Shown: piece after piece, positions 1 to 12,718 of the stretch
Position numbering within the stretch: position 1 is the stretch's first letter
How the letters are laid out: the number at the start of each line of letters is the position of its first letter
NCBI RefSeq assembly: GCF_001641265.1
Contig: NW_020167534.1
Span: forward strand, 434,001-498,000
Reading direction: 5' to 3'
Origin: Pseudogymnoascus destructans
Lineage: Eukaryota > Ascomycota > Leotiomycetes > Thelebolales > Thelebolaceae
Length of the DNA stretch: 64,000 bases
Position numbers and translations under genes: made by a program
The notes under the pieces: model-generated
The model's database searches: none
Told to the model about the DNA's origin: nothing
The model's input: only the letters and a program-made list of their open reading frames with translations

Positions 1-1377
1 GAGGTGCGCGCCAATGCCAATGTTGGCAGCTTCCCAGCTGCTCCCGGACTGATTTGCGTCGTTGGCAACAAAGTTGGTGTCTGTTCGGGTGCAATCTGTG
101 AATGCCGGTACCACTTCCTCGAGGCTGGTAGGATAGGAGTGTAGGGCGTGAGAGCCAAAAATTCCCATATGAATCCTGCCATGCGTACCACCAAGCGCCG
201 CGTGCCCTGTGACCAGATTCGCCGACTTATCCCAGTGCGAGTCCAATATCAAAACAGACACATATTGGTGCTGACCCGGACTTGGCTTGAAGTACTCCTC
301 CACAGCCTCTCCCGCAATCTTGAACAGGTCTCCGCTCATTTTTGCCGATGGGTTCTGCTGGGCCCTGTCAATTGATCGGATCTCAGCAACCGTTCGACTA
401 CTCCTTATAACATGGATCTTGGCCTCGTTTCTCATAGTGACATCCTCACGGTCCCGGTAATTCGCCGTCCCAGTCTGCCACTCCTCTTCAAATCGGAAAC
501 AGCGTCGGCCCATCTTATTCCTGAACATCTGCTCTGCCGTAAACGCCTGCCATAAGTACGCCGCCATCCGGAATTTCCTTATAGCGACATCAAGGCCATT
601 ACCTTCCTGCTCAATGCGCGCTGGCGTTGAGTCGAAGGTGGCGGGGGAATCTTTGCCGAGGAGGATTACCAATTGCAATGGGGGCGAGTTTGCCATGGGC
701 ATCATGTGGATAGTGATGAATGTCGAGTGTATAGGGTTTGTGGAGTTGCTGTTGGCGAGTTTGGGGGAGGAGAAATCGAAACGCAACTTATTCATACCCG
801 GGGTGAGATATACTAGAGTCTTGAAATGGGACTCTGTCACCGGCCAATTGATGGCGGGGAAGTCATCGTCAAGACGGCTGAGGCTTATGTTCCCCTCAAT
901 TGCTTGTGCCTCTGCATCACCGACAGTGCCATGGATTAAGAGCACTTTCTGGTTCACCTGTACAATTGGTTAGTATCTGTCAATGGCTGGGGAAATTGAT
1001 TGGTATTATCATACCCATGCTCCATCTGAGATCGACTGTATGCGCGGTGCATACGGCGATATAGGCAATGCACTGTGTACATTTGGCGATCCAAGCCCTG
1101 ACATTCCAGAGACACTACTATTCCGCTTTCCAGGGCTTGGTGAAGCTGAAACCTGAGGTCGCAAGGGGAGCGACGATTTTGTTTGTGCTTGGAAATCGGA
1201 ATAGGAGGAGAGAATTGGGTCTGGCGGTGTCTGGGAGCCCACGGCCGACCCTAGAGTCGACGAGGACTTTGATGTGGGCACTGTTCCATTGCTGAGATTG
1301 CTGCTGTCCGTCGACTTCTCTGTACGGAAGCTGGCCTTTGACTTTCGGCGCAGGTCTTTCAGAAATGAGGGGCCCAT
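1..1377 (-). CDS. PF12044-type putative zinc metallopeptidase, 5' part only
   Basis: Two exons are visible: 1377-1015 and 957 down to the window edge. They are joined by a 57-bp intron (1014-958) with GTATGA donor, TACTAAC branch site and CAG acceptor, in phase 0. The start is the ATG at 1377 (MGPSFLKDLRRKSK), followed by a Ser/Thr/Pro-rich N-terminus of about 120 residues. Exon 2 reads without a stop to base 1 and ends ANIGIGAHL. The stretches TAEQMFRNKMGRRCFRFEEEW and VSVLILDSHWD resemble what I recall of the fungal family that includes yeast YIL108W and fission yeast SPAC607.06c, whose metal-binding HExxH follows soon after GIGAHL. That motif would lie beyond the edge, so activity cannot be judged. 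Cellular role is not established for the family. Family assignment is from memory of conserved segments and is moderately sure; exon structure is firm. Confidence 0.7.
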
Positions 1378-1735
1378 TGCATGGCGCGTCTCTTGTCAAT
1401 GAAACCTAAATTCTTCAGCAACTTTGTGATGAGCTGCAGCGTCCCTTGCCTTCCCGTATGTTGTGAAAGGCTTTGTTTATAGCAGAGAGAGGTTTGTGAT
1501 GCAAGAAGCCGTCTCAGTCGGGTTTCAATAAAACTGCCTTGCCCTTGCTGGCTTTGTTTGGTGAGTGACGTGTAAAGAGCAGTGAAATCGCTGGCAACGG
1601 CACAGCGTAGTGGGTGTATGTGAGACAGCTTTCTGCTGGTACCTTTTGGAGCTACCTATGTTTAGCGATGACGATTGTCAAAGTGGGAAACTTGTCCAGA
1701 CGCAGATTGCGGAAACGATAGATTGGAGGAGGAGA

Positions 1736-1932
1736 GTTGTTAGAGTGGTTAGGGTGGTTAGGGTGGTTAGAGTGGTTAGATTGGTTAGGGTGGTTAGAGT
1801 GGTTAGGGTGGTTAGGGTGGTTAGGGTGGTTAGGGTGGTTAGGGTGGTTAGGGTGGTTAGAGTGGTTAGGGTGGTTAGAGTGGTTAGAGTGGTTAGAGTG
1901 GTTAGAGTGGTTAGATTGGTTAGAGTGGTTAG
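1736..1932. repeat. 9-bp minisatellite GGTTAGGGT/GGTTAGAGT, about 21 copies
   Basis: Tandem 9-mers alternate between GGTTAGGGT, GGTTAGAGT and GGTTAGATT. The unit embeds TTAGGG, but with 9-bp spacing, so this is not a telomere tract. Confidence 0.95.
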
Positions 1933-2201
1933 AGCCCGTGAGTATAGGATACCGATACCCACGTTCTCATTGGAAGGGAGCGGGCAAGGAGAGGCACTGG
2001 CGATTAGCAAAGGAAAAAGAAAGTAGAGTCTACTCGACCCCTGACATCATTTACAGTGCAGAACAGAACAATGCATGACCTGAGCGGTACATATTCGGAG
2101 ATATTCATAGAAAAAGGGTGTGGAGCGGAGTATGGTATGTACAGAGTACTGATGGACAGATAGTATGGCAGTTTGGGCGATGCGACGACCAAACTGCCAT
2201 A

Positions 2202-2306
2202 AGATGTCCCCGGAGAGTAGATGGAGATGTCTGAGATGTCCCCGCAGAGTAGATGGAGGTGTCTGAGATGTCCCCGGAGAGTAGATGGAGATGTCTGAGA
2301 TGTCCC
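2202..2306. repeat. 32-bp tandem repeat, three full copies plus a partial one
   Basis: The unit begins AGATGTCCCCGGAGAGTAG and ends GAGATGTCTG. Copies differ at only one or two bases, which suggests recent duplication. Confidence 0.9.
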
Positions 2307-2581
2307 AGATCGATGGGGTAGACACTCCTAACGGCTTGAGGAGCAACCCGAGAGACTTTATAGCCAATAGCTAGGCCGAGAGCCCGGTCAATGTTCCAGA
2401 GCGAGCTCTCCAACAGATCCATCACATTGTATGATGGTGTGAGCAGTGAAGCACATACCATGGTGTCTAGAATGTCTTATACACAGTAAGACGGGGCCGA
2501 CAAACACACATCCCATCTGGCAAACAAAGGCAAACATAGGCAAGCATGCGTCGAGCTGTTCAGAGATGGCAGAGTTGATTG

Positions 2582-2634
2582 GCTGGGGATGGGGATGGGG
2601 ATGGGATGGGGATGGGGATGGGGTTGGGGAATTG
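2582..2634. repeat. GGGGAT hexamer repeat
   Basis: About eight GGGGAT units with one phase slip. The G-runs could form a G-quadruplex on this strand. Confidence 0.9.
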
Positions 2635-2736
2635 GAATTAAAGTAGGTAGGCAAGGTAACCAGATGGCATTCTGGTAATTATACTGAGCTCCTTAAAGGC
2701 CAACGAGCACTTTTAGTAAAATACTTTTAGAAAAGG

Positions 2737-3140
2737 CCAGCACTACCAGCACTACCAGCACTACCAGCACTACCACTACGCCTTTCTACTCTACCACCAC
2801 TACCACCACTACCACCACTACCACCACTACCACCACTACCACCACTACCACCACTACCACCACTACCACCACTACCACCACTACCACCACTACCACCACT
2901 ATCACCACTACCAACTACCACCACTAGACCACTATCACCACTACCAACTACCACCACTGCCACCACTACCATCACTATCACCACTACCAACTACCACCAC
3001 TAGACCACTATCACCACTACCAATTACCACCACTAGACCACTACCACCGCTACTCTACCACCACTAGACCACTACCACCGCTACTCTACCACCACTACCA
3101 CCACCACCAAACTACTCTACCACCACTACCACCACTACCC
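2737..3140. repeat. 9-bp repeat array AGCACTACC, ACCACCACT and variants
   Basis: About 400 bp of CACTAC-based 9-mers. The 5' block is AGCACTACC, then a long block of ACCACCACT, then degenerate copies interspersed with CTAGACCACTA. Confidence 0.95.
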
Positions 3141-3680
3141 CAGCACTACCAGCAAAATACCACCACGCACCAGCCAATACCACACGCTTCCAAAATCCAC
3201 GCAACAACCACCACTCCCCACTGAAATTCTGACCTCGCAACCACCCATCGCAACCACCACCCACCACCCACCAACCACCCACCACCACCACGTCAACTGC
3301 CCAACCCCCTTCCGACCGCATTGTCGCAGTCAACATTACTCTCGGCCTCATTATACTCTATCTCAACAAAATACAATACTTTAAAAACAGAGAATACCAT
3401 CCTCCTCCCTACCGAGCACACAAAACTTCAACTACAAACGCGGAAACAATTCTTTGACCTAGATCTCTTTCAGCCCACCACCCCCTTCGTGACCCACCTC
3501 GAAAACACTGAGCAAAACCCTCCACTTTCTCACTTAGACGCCGACCTCTTCCTCGTCCCCACGAACCACACAAATACCGACGTCTTGTCTTGGGGTAGCC
3601 CCGCGCGACCGCTCACTGATCACCTCGCCCCCCCGACGAATGCCCTGAACTCGGGCGGCTCTGCTCCCTCGATCTTCAAT

Positions 3681-4935
3681 ATGTCCTCCCCATGGAAGAA
3701 CAACCAGCCCGAGGTCGTGGCCGACCGAGTCCTCAGGAGGGCTGAGGTTAGCAAGGTACGTTGCCATCACATTTCCTCCTCCCCGAGCAGAAAAAAAAAA
3801 TCTAATGTCTGTTTCCCAGATGGCACGCAAGCTGCAGAACCGTCTAGCCCTCGCCCAATTCAAAGCGAAGCACGGCTGGGAACACCTGACCCTCGACCTC
3901 ATCGAGCCGAAAGTCGACGAACACCTGCGCCGCCAGCGCCCCTCCTCCGCAGGCGACATGCTCTCCGACACCTCCTCCAGCTCCGCCTCGGACTTCAACT
4001 ACCCGCGCACAGTCCTCAGCTCCTCCGCCCTCAAAGCCCCCTTCTTCTCCGACGCCCTCGACTCCTCTAGCGGCAGCTCGGGACACAGGAAGCGCTCCTA
4101 CAACGCCACTTTCCACAACCCCTCGCACTCCACAGCACGCAAGCGCTTTCGCTCCTCCCCCAGCGCCGGGCGCAGCATGTCGCAGAGCCACACGTCGTGG
4201 AAGGACCAACACCAACTCTCGCAATCGTCCCCGATAAAGCCGCGGAAGCAACCCCACTTCACCACTTCCGCCGGCCCAAACCTCTCCTTCTTCCGCGGCG
4301 TCAGCGGCACTATCGCCGAGGACCTCCCTTCCTCCGCCCACCCATCCCTCGACTCAAACACCGACTCCGACTCCGATCTCCTCCCGCTACACTCCTTCAG
4401 ACTACCTACAAACACCAACATTTCCCGCTCCTCACCCCCTCGCACTCCTCCCCCACGGCACCGCGCCATAACCCGCCGCACAACCACAACCACAAACAAC
4501 ACAGCCACCACCACCTCCGCCTCCCTAACCCGCAAAAGCGGCGAAGAAGGCGCCGACCTCCTCCTCTACCTCGCCACCTCCCCCTCCCCCGCCCACCCGC
4601 GCAGCACCCGCATGCAACCCCCCCAAACCCCTCCCCCCAAACCACTCGCCCTCCCCTCCTCCATGATGACCACCCCCGGCGGCGGCCTAGGCCTCCTCTC
4701 CGGCTTCGGCGGCGGCGGGCCGCACACGCCGTCCCAGACATTCGATTTCGCGGATTTCGTGAATATCACGCCTAGTCCGGCGCAGGGAGCTTGGACGAGG
4801 ACGCCGGCTTCGGCGCTGAGGGAGGGGGGGAGGGGGTTGAGGGAGATGCCGACGAGTAGTCCGATGTTTGGGGTGGGGAGGGGGAGGATGGGAGGGGGGT
4901 TGGGGATGGAGTTGGGGGGGGAGTTACTTTCTTGA
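3681..4935 (+). CDS. Whi5/Nrm1-like G1/S transcriptional repressor candidate
   Basis: Two exons, 3681-3755 and 3820-4935, with a 64-bp GTACGT...CAG intron, encode 396 aa. The start MSSPWKNNQPE is the only ATG giving an in-phase first exon. Residues 26-60 (MARKLQNRLALAQFKAKHGW..) form a short amphipathic basic helix like the GTB segment of the Whi5/Nrm1 family (PF08528), which docks on SBF/MBF cell-cycle transcription complexes. The rest is Ser/Pro-rich and disordered with many SP/TP sites (for example SSPIKPRK and ITPSPAQ), as expected for a CDK-regulated repressor. The C-terminus has a conserved-looking FDFADFVNITPSPAQ block and then Gly-rich sequence. The coding strand is strongly C-rich to about 4730 and G-rich afterwards. 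Gene structure is firm; the family call rests on one short motif. Confidence 0.6.
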
Positions 4936-5628
4936 ACGTTTCTCAGGAGACCTGAAGTTTTTGATATCATCCCCGTCTTTGTTACTATGGAGAGGAAGGG
5001 GTTTACGTTACGATAACACACACACACACAACTTACCAGTCCGCGCACTTGGTCTTTTTACTCACTCAACTTTGGCTATTCTTTTGAATCCCCTTTTGGG
5101 GGCGCCTGGTGCAGTTACTTGGCCTTTTTTTTTTTTGTATTGCTTTGCTCTTTTTGTACATGGGCATCACGACCGAGACTTAATGCATTTTTCTTCTTTT
5201 TGTCTTTTCTTCCTCGCTCTCCCTATTACTGGGGGGGGGGGTTTTTTGTATCAGCAGCGGCGGCGACTGACCGGCTGACTGACTGGTGACTGGGGAATGT
5301 TTTGTGGGTGTATGCATATACGTTACCGGTTACTCTGCGTTGTTTACACCCACCCACCTACCTCCTTTGAGGGAGGAATGTGGCATGGCATGGCGTGCGT
5401 GGTGTTAGTTAGTTAGGTAGGTAGTCTGACCAAACATCCAATCAATAAAACAAATAAACAAACAAGAAGATTCCAGTTACAGTATATGCATGAACCCTCC
5501 CCTTCCAATCGAATACTAGATGGTGACCACCAGCACACACACACACACACCTCTTCCTCAGCCCTTCCCTTCCCGTTCCGTCCTCGCGTAGTAAACACGA
5601 TGTTTTTTTCTTCCGGGCATGACCGGAC

Positions 5629-5697
5629 CGCGTTAAAATAACGCGTAAAATAACGCGTAAAATAACGCGTAAAATAACGTGTAAAATAACGCGTAAA
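5629..5697. repeat. 12-bp array AAAATAACGCGT carrying MCB-type ACGCGT sites
   Basis: ACGCGT occurs at 5641, 5653, 5665 and 5689, with ACGTGT at 5677, in strict 12-bp register. ACGCGT is the MluI cell-cycle box bound by MBF in ascomycete yeasts. Whether this array is bound is inference. Confidence 0.9.
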
Positions 5698-6626
5698 GTA
5701 GTAGTGTGTTTACGCGATGAGGTAGCCGCGTCGGTTCGCGTTTTTACCCGTGCGAGTGGGAGAAGGGCGGCTACGTCATGTGATTGTGTTGAAGGGAGGT
5801 ACCGGATTACGGAGACCGCACCCAAATTGTATGGGTTCTCTGGTGACCAGTACTTCACACGGGCGCAACGGAGCAGGAGTTCCCACACGGTATATAGCGT
5901 ACAATAGTAAAATAGAATCATTGAATTACTACACTATCTAAGTGCTGAAACCTCAGTCGAAACTGTGGTGGTTTCCAGCACCGGCCAGAGATCCTGGGGT
6001 ACCATAGTGGGATTTTGCCATTATAGGGCCAAATGCCACCGTATCCCAGATGCCACGGCCTACCTCCCAACAACAGTTTGGTTGCGGAATGTGCGAGTGT
6101 GTGAGGGCGGCAGGATTGGGGGGTACAGGATTTGGAGGGGAGATTGTATCAGTACATAGCGGATGGTTACGCAGTGTGATTGGGGATGGAAATGGGTTGG
6201 ATGGGGTAACTGACGCTTCCGGCGGGAGGACAAGGGAGGGGCGATGTCGTAGCCAGGAACTGGAGTTGGAGACGTCACCGCCGCTCAACTACCATTTCTC
6301 ACAGCCGAGCGCACTCTCCACCGTGCAGACCTTTAAGCCTAGTATATCTACCACTCCCCTGCCGCAAATGAGCCGTAGACGGAGTGGAGAAGGGGGGTTG
6401 GGTGGTGATGGCGGCGATGGTGGCGATGGCGGCGATGTGTTCTTGTGATCACAGCGTCGACACCTAGGTATAAGGTAGACAGACAGGCTGCCAGCCGTTT
6501 GCACCGCGTGTGACCGCGGGACGTTACATTAAGGGGTCTCAATTACAACTAACCACCCTGAGCTCCTCCCACCCCAAGAAAACCCAATCCCTCCCCCCTC
6601 CCTTCCATCTTTTCATCGCACTGATC

Positions 6627-6692
6627 ATGAAAGAAAAGAAAAGAAAAGAAAAGAAAAGAAAGAAAAGAAAAGAAAGGAAAAAGAAAGAACCC
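6627..6692. repeat. AAAGA pentanucleotide polypurine tract
   Basis: Roughly thirteen AAAGA/AAAAG units, imperfect towards the 3' side. Confidence 0.9.
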
Positions 6693-6940
6693 CATCGCCC
6701 TTCGTACAAACACTTCTCCCTGACGGCGCCCAAATAACAAAAAGAAAAAGAAGAAGAAAGTGTAAAAAGAAAACAAAAAAGGCGGCCGTCGTCGTCCGAA
6801 AATCTTATAAACATGACATAGCATGATCCCATCACTTCGTAACCCCCCATTCACCTCCTTTCGCTCCCCTTTCTCCTCTCTCTCTCGCCCCTCAACCCCA
6901 ACCCCTGTGCAGGCAATCTCGCTCGCACTCACGCACCCTC

Positions 6941-9900
6941 TCAAACAACCTTCCCCTTCCTCTCCTCCCTCTCCCGATAAATCTTCTCCTTCAACGCCCT
7001 CGCCGCGAGCAAACAATCAATATACGTCCTAAACTTGACGATCTCCCTGAGCAAGTAGCTAGATTTGCGCTCCCAGTTCGCCATGGCGCGGTGAGCGTTG
7101 GGTGCGCGTGGTGTGAACTATTTCCTTCCAGTCAGTTTTCAAGTCTCAAAAGGCCAAGGATAGTGGTGGTGGTGGTGGTGGTGGTGTCGAAAGGACAACA
7201 AGAAAGGACAAACAGGGAAAGCGGAGGGAAGGATAATAAAAGGGGATATACGCACAGCCAATATCATAGCCCCCCTCAACCGATTATGCCCCACCAACTC
7301 CTCCTCAACCCCCCTAACATACTCCTCCAACCCCCCCAACTGCTCGCCCTCCTCCAAACAACTCGCCCGCATACTCTGCGTCGGCGGCGCCCACTCCGAT
7401 ATCGTAATCTTATCCCCCGGCAGCCTGGCTTTAAACCCTGCGCCCTGATCCAAGCTACTCCTCAAGCTACTCTGCAGACTCGGTCTGGGCCCGCTGATGC
7501 TCGCTGCGCGACCGCCGCCCATTATCCCGCCCCCCGCGGTGGTGGTGGGCATACCCGTCCCTGTGGTTGGGGGGGAGGTGGGGTGAGCGTCTTGGATGGC
7601 GGAGACGAGGGAGTTGTTGATGACGGCGTCGGACCAGCCGTACTCGATATTGCTAATCCCCCCCACCAGCGGGTGATTCGACAACCGCGCGCTCCAGTAG
7701 TTGGCCGTACTCACAAACTCCTTCACAATCTCCGGCGTGCCAACCTGGAACAGGTGCACCGCCCCCGTCGGCAGACTGAGGGCAAAGACATGCGGTCTAG
7801 CCTTCGAATACCCCGGACTAGGCAACATACTAGCAATCGTCTGCCTCAACAGGAAACTCCCCAAATTCTCCGCATTATCCTGCCAATTCCCGCCTCCCAC
7901 CACCACGCCCCCAGCACCGGCTTTGGCGCGAGACGATGATTTGTGGCGGACCGACTTGGAGGAGAAGGAGAAGAGGGACATATATCCCTTCTCAATAACC
8001 ACGAAAACCTCGGCCCAATTCCTGTCTTTCGCTTTTTTGTCGGCCGCCTCAAGATGATGCTTATGCTTGACAATTCCCTCCTTCGCCCACGGCGCGCCAT
8101 GTAGTTCCAGACTCTCATCCTCCAACAGCGGCGGCGTGACGCGCACATCCTCCCCCTTCCCCTCGGGGCTCCCAACATGCTCCTCCCTAATAATCGCCTG
8201 ACTCAACGCATTCGCAAACCCAATACTCTGCTGGTAATCCCCCTGCGGATAATCCGAGTCCAGCGAGTTGACAGACAACATGCTCGTCTGCGTCTTGCCC
8301 AAAGAGTACTTACTCCACGTGCTCGAGCTCTGCGAGGGACTCCAGATGGAGGACTGATCATCCAAACTCGTCCGGCTCGATCCCATCGTCGAGTGTGGGT
8401 ACACCCTCGGCCGCGATCTATGTTTATTCGTCCACTTCCCCGTGTTCAGACGCACTGAATCCGCCGTCCTGCCGCGGAAGAAACTCATCGATTCCGAGCC
8501 CGCCTTGCTGACGATACTCGGCGTCCTCCTCAATTTATTCGTTCCAAAGACAGACAAGCTACTCTGCGACGCCTGCTGCAACCTCGGCTGCTCCGCCGGC
8601 GCCCCGAACAGCGGTAATCGCTCGTTGCGGATCCCATTATAGAAGTCCTTCAGCACAATCTCCACCTGTCCCTCCCACGCCTTCAGCGTCCCCTGAAACT
8701 GCGCGCAAACCAGAGGACCACAGTCATCCACCGCAGGACTCTGCTGGTTCAAACCCGTAACACTCGGCCCCATAGAGCCCGGGCGTAACGACTTCCCCGC
8801 TGGTCGCAAGGTGAGCTGTTTCTCCGGTTCAAAAGCATTAGCCTGGCCCCTCAGCGCGCGCATGTTGTCGCCGAGATCGTGACGCAGCTCGTTGTCGGGC
8901 TCGGGGACTCCGAATTTGGGGGATAGGATTGTGGGGCGGGAGGGTACGAAGGCTTCGGGTGCGGCGTCGGCGACGACGCGGAGGATGGTGGGGATGGTGT
9001 TTTTGACGAATTGGCTTTTGGTCATCTTTGACTCGATGTCTGCGAGATGCAGGTCCGTGTTGAGGAGGAGGATGGAGTAGCAGATCGTGTGGACCACGTC
9101 CGTAATCTTGAAGCCGTGGTGGGGGTTGCACTGGCACCAGCGTGTGGCAAAGGTATCCAGTATACGATCAACCTGTTGCGACTCCGCCTTCAGGACAAGC
9201 CTATTACAGAGCGCGCGCAGTGCCCCAAGGATATCCATATCCTTAAAATCGTACAACTCCATATAAGCAAGCAGCGTGCGTCGTCTAATCGCCCCATCTT
9301 CCCCCAGCCACGCCGCCGCCTTCGATTGCTGGATAAAGTCCTCATTCCCATCGTAGATCTTCTTCGCCCTCTCCCAATCCCCCGTCGTAGGCTGCACCTG
9401 ATCCACCGCGCTCGATGGCTCGGAGGAGTTATACGCATCTTTCGTCGTCGGCAGCGTCATGCCCTCCCCACCAGCAAGACTAGTCGCAGAGTAAAACACA
9501 GCAGGGCTAGACTCACTACTCTCCACCCCCTTCATGCCCTCCAACGGCAGCGAGATACTAGACGTCTTCTCCGCATCCTGCTCCGCCGCGCCCTTTGCAC
9601 GGCCCTTCCCCCTAACCGTCCCGCCATTATCAGACGCCCCCTCATCCTTCTTCGACTTCGGCGAACCGCCCGACGTAGGATACAGCGATAACATCGGATT
9701 CTCCGCCTTCCTCGCCGGCTGCCGCCTCGAGTACTTCTGCTCATACTCCGCCACCAGCGCCTTGTCGCGCGCCACAGAGTTAGGGGAGTGCGCCATGTCC
9801 CTACTTGCTGGGTCCGCCTTAACCGTCAGCGTCTGCGACACGGTCCGGTTCCCCTCCTTGTCATTGTCGCTGTTGTCTTGGAGGGACGTCCTATCGAGCT

Positions 9901-11758
9901 CCTTCTCATTGTCGGTGTCGAGCTGGCTCTGTGAGGTGTTGTTCCGCATCAACGGGGCACGTCTGGGTTCGGCATCGCGACGACCAGGATTAACAGATCG
10001 GATCGTAGCACTCTTATCCGGCGTATACCCCGGCGAAAACCCAGTAGTCTCCTCAATACTCTCATCATCGTCGCCATTCCCATAGCGTCTACCGGCATCA
10101 TAGTCATCCCACCTCGGCGGCTGCGTAATCGGACTATTGAGATACTGGTTCATAACCTGTCTCAGCGAACTAGTCGGGCTCGCCAGATCCTGTCCCACCT
10201 CCTGACCCCTAACCAGCACAAGCTGCAGCGGCATCGCAGGCACCTCCGGCTCCGACACCGACTTCTTCCTGCGCTTGAAGAACGACGAGGGTTTCTTGCT
10301 TATCGCCTTTGGCGCCTCCTTCTGCGATCGCTGCGGCGGCGGCTGTGGAGGCGGGTATCCATGAGCTGTCCTCACCCTCTCCGCAGTCTGATTCTGGTAT
10401 TTATTGCTGGGAGGCCTCTCCATAGGGTCCCCCGATATCGTCGACCCAGGGGATGACACAGAACCAGTGCTGGCCGCACCGGGTGTATTCCCCTTCGACC
10501 CAAACACCCTCCTGAAGAACCCAGGCTTCGACCCGCTCGTAGGCGCCGTAACATTCTTTACCTTGCCATATGCAACTAGTGGCGCGGGCGCCGGCTCCTC
10601 CTTCATTAACGCTGGCATGGCCGCGAGCCTACGATTCTCATCCATGCCATTGTTCATCGGGTTGCCCTGTCCATGGGACGTCTCAGCACGCTTCTGGTAT
10701 AATGTTTTCGGAGCGCGACTGCTTTGTAGATTCCGTGTCTTCGGAGACGGCGTGCTAATGTCGGCGGTATACACTCCATTCGGCGTAATCGGACGCTGTC
10801 GTCTCGGCCCAACAGGCACCGTCGGCGTCGGCGCCGCATCGTAGATATCGTATGGTTCGAGCTCCTCCACCGGCGACGAGTGCGTCCTCTGCCTCTGCAG
10901 CGGCCCCATCTGAGCCTCCTGCCCATAATCATCGAAGCTCAACGCGCGGCCACGATTCCCGTACCCCAACGCCCACCGCTGACTGCTCCCAGTCTGGGAC
11001 GAGTGTCCCATATCCGAACTCGAGACATTTCTATCCTTGCTTTCCTTCCTCTCTCTTGGATGTGCCCCCGGACTCTGCGGCGCCTGCCTCGGCGTGCCCA
11101 CAGACCCGCTATTACTCGCGTGATGTCTCCCAGTCGTCGTAGTCGTGTAATTCGAACTGCTATTGCTCCTTCGCGTCCTCGTATACTGACTCGACGCCCT
11201 ACTCGCCGCATCCTGATGATCGAAATCCTCACTAAACGAATGACCATGCCCAAGCCCTCCCCCATTCCCCCGCCGAATGTCATATCCCGCATACCCATGC
11301 TCCTCCTCCGCCCCAAACGAATTATACAGCCCCTCCCCTCCTCCTCCAGGGACCCCAAACCCGCCTCCTCCCTCGCCGCCAAGCGAGAACTGGTCCAGGC
11401 TGAGCAGCATGTTATTCACCAGCGAATCCCGTGTGACCTGTTCAGGGGCGAGACTGAGATCGTGCGAGTGCCTCTCCCCGTCTCCGCGTCGAGCTTGTGG
11501 TGACGGCTGCGCGAAATCGACGGGCGTGCTGTCGTCGAGGAAGGTCTCCCGCGGAACTGCTGCGGGTGCGGTGTTGTTGTCCCTCTCCCTAAGCGCCCGG
11601 CGGGAGCGGGTGCCTGGGGGCGTGCGAGGGGGGGAGAGGTTGGGGTCGCGAGGCTTGCGGTAGGCGCTCGTGTTGCTGGTGGTGTTTGTGTTCAGGGTGA
11701 GGGTGACGCCGGCGGCGCGGCGGGAGGGCGAGGTCGGCATGTTGTCGTAGGCGTCCAT
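6941..11758 (-). CDS. Sec7-PH domain ARF guanine-nucleotide exchange factor (Syt1/Sec74-like)
   Basis: Exons 11758-7256 and 7117-6941 are separated by a 138-bp GTGCGT...TAG intron and encode 1559 aa. The second exon is required: it completes the segment FTPRAPNAHRAMANWERKSS and a basic helix that usually follows the PH domain. Residues about 1-780 are disordered, Ser/Pro/Arg-rich. Residues about 785-940 are the Sec7 domain, with the glutamate finger in LKAESQQVD (about residue 857) and motif 2 HTICYSILLLNTDLHL. Residues about 1220-1365 form a PH domain split by a Ser/Ala/Gly loop. The protein should load GTP on ARF-type GTPases at Golgi or plasma membrane. Size and domain order fit Syt1/Sec74 rather than the larger Sec7 or Gea proteins. 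It is sole gene on this strand over nearly 5 kb, with TA-rich 5' flank. Confidence 0.9.
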
Positions 11759-12355
11759 GGTTGGCGATTGAATCCGCCTGGGGGGTAGTAGGGGGTCGTC
11801 GGTGTGCCGACGACGAGATCGGGTGGTGGGTGTGTTCAGTGTTGCTCAATGGGGTGATTGTGTGATAGTGATGGGGTCTCAACGGCGGTGATGGGTCGCC
11901 ATATAGGTTGCCAGCGAGCGTGCGGAGACTTTTTGTGGCGGGTTGGGCGTTGATTGGAAAGGGAGAAGTGTGAGGGTGGATTGGCGTTTCTACTTCGTTT
12001 GAGGACGGTGCGATCGCCGGCCACATGGCTAGGCAGAGGTGGGACGGAGAAACTTTTGTACAGAGGAGGGAGAGGTAGAGGGTACTGGGGATATGGGTGT
12101 AGGCTGTATAAGATGATGGGGTATACAGTATAGAGAGTAGAGAGAATAGAGTACTTGGTAGACAGATAGAGAGTAGTAATAGTACAGTTAGAGGACATTT
12201 GGACATTGGAAACAGACACAGACACAGACAAGTTAACAACTTCGTACGCTCCTCATAGTGCAACATTAAAACAGCAGACGGGAAAGTTGGTCGTAGCACA
12301 AACGGGCAATTTTAACCACCACAGATGAAACAAATTAGGATTCGGTCTGATTTTA

Positions 12356-12718
12356 TAGTAGGAGTAGGTTAGTAGGTTAGTAGGTTAGTAGGTTAGTAGG
12401 AGTAGGTTAGGTTAGTAGGAGTAGGTTAGTAGGTTAGTAGGAGTAGGTTAGGTTAGTAGGAGTAGGTTAGTAGGTTAGTAGGTTAGTAGGTTAGTAGGTT
12501 AGTAGGTTAGTAGGTTAGTAGGTTAGTAGGTTAGTAGGAGTAGGTAGGTTAGTAGTAGGTTAGTAGGAGTAGGTTAGGTTAGTAGGAGTAGGTTAGTAGG
12601 TTAGTAGGTTAGTAGGTTAGTAGGTTAGTAGGTTAGTAGGTTAGTAGGAGTAGGTTAGGTTAGTAGGAGTAGATTAGTAGGTTACTAGGAGTAGGTTAGG
12701 TTAGTAGGAGTATGTAGG
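12356..12718. repeat. AGTAGGTT 8-bp minisatellite with AGTAGGAGTAGGTT variants
   Basis: About 360 bp of AGTAGGTT, regularly interrupted by AGTAGGAGTAGGTTAGGTT higher-order units. It is directly followed by an ACTCCGTACGTACGG sequence. Confidence 0.95.

Larger units (their letters stand above)
1378..3680. other. Gene-free spacer between divergent genes, rich in minisatellites
   Basis: This is the shared upstream region of the metallopeptidase (-) and the Whi5-like gene (+). It holds four separate tandem arrays, listed individually, and otherwise low-complexity DNA. Open frames here (for example 1610-2026 and 2727-2990) only translate the repeats and are not genes. Confidence 0.7.
4936..6940. 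other. Intergenic region between convergent genes, no gene recognised
   Basis: The 3' flanks of the Whi5-like gene and the Sec7 gene converge here. It contains T-runs near 5117, CA microsatellites near 5019 and 5531, the ACGCGT array near 5641, GGCGATGGT repeats near 6400 and an AAAGA tract near 6629. ORFs of up to 159 codons (for example 5442-5921) show no recognisable domain. Confidence 0.6.

Noticed and set aside
1736..1932. Internal telomere
   Set aside because: The repeat period is 9, not 6, and the array is flanked by ordinary sequence on both sides.
1610..2078. Overlapping ORFs of VRVVRVV, LTTLTTL and GWLEWLG repeats
   Set aside because: They translate a 9-bp minisatellite that is open in several frames; no start context or non-repeat core.
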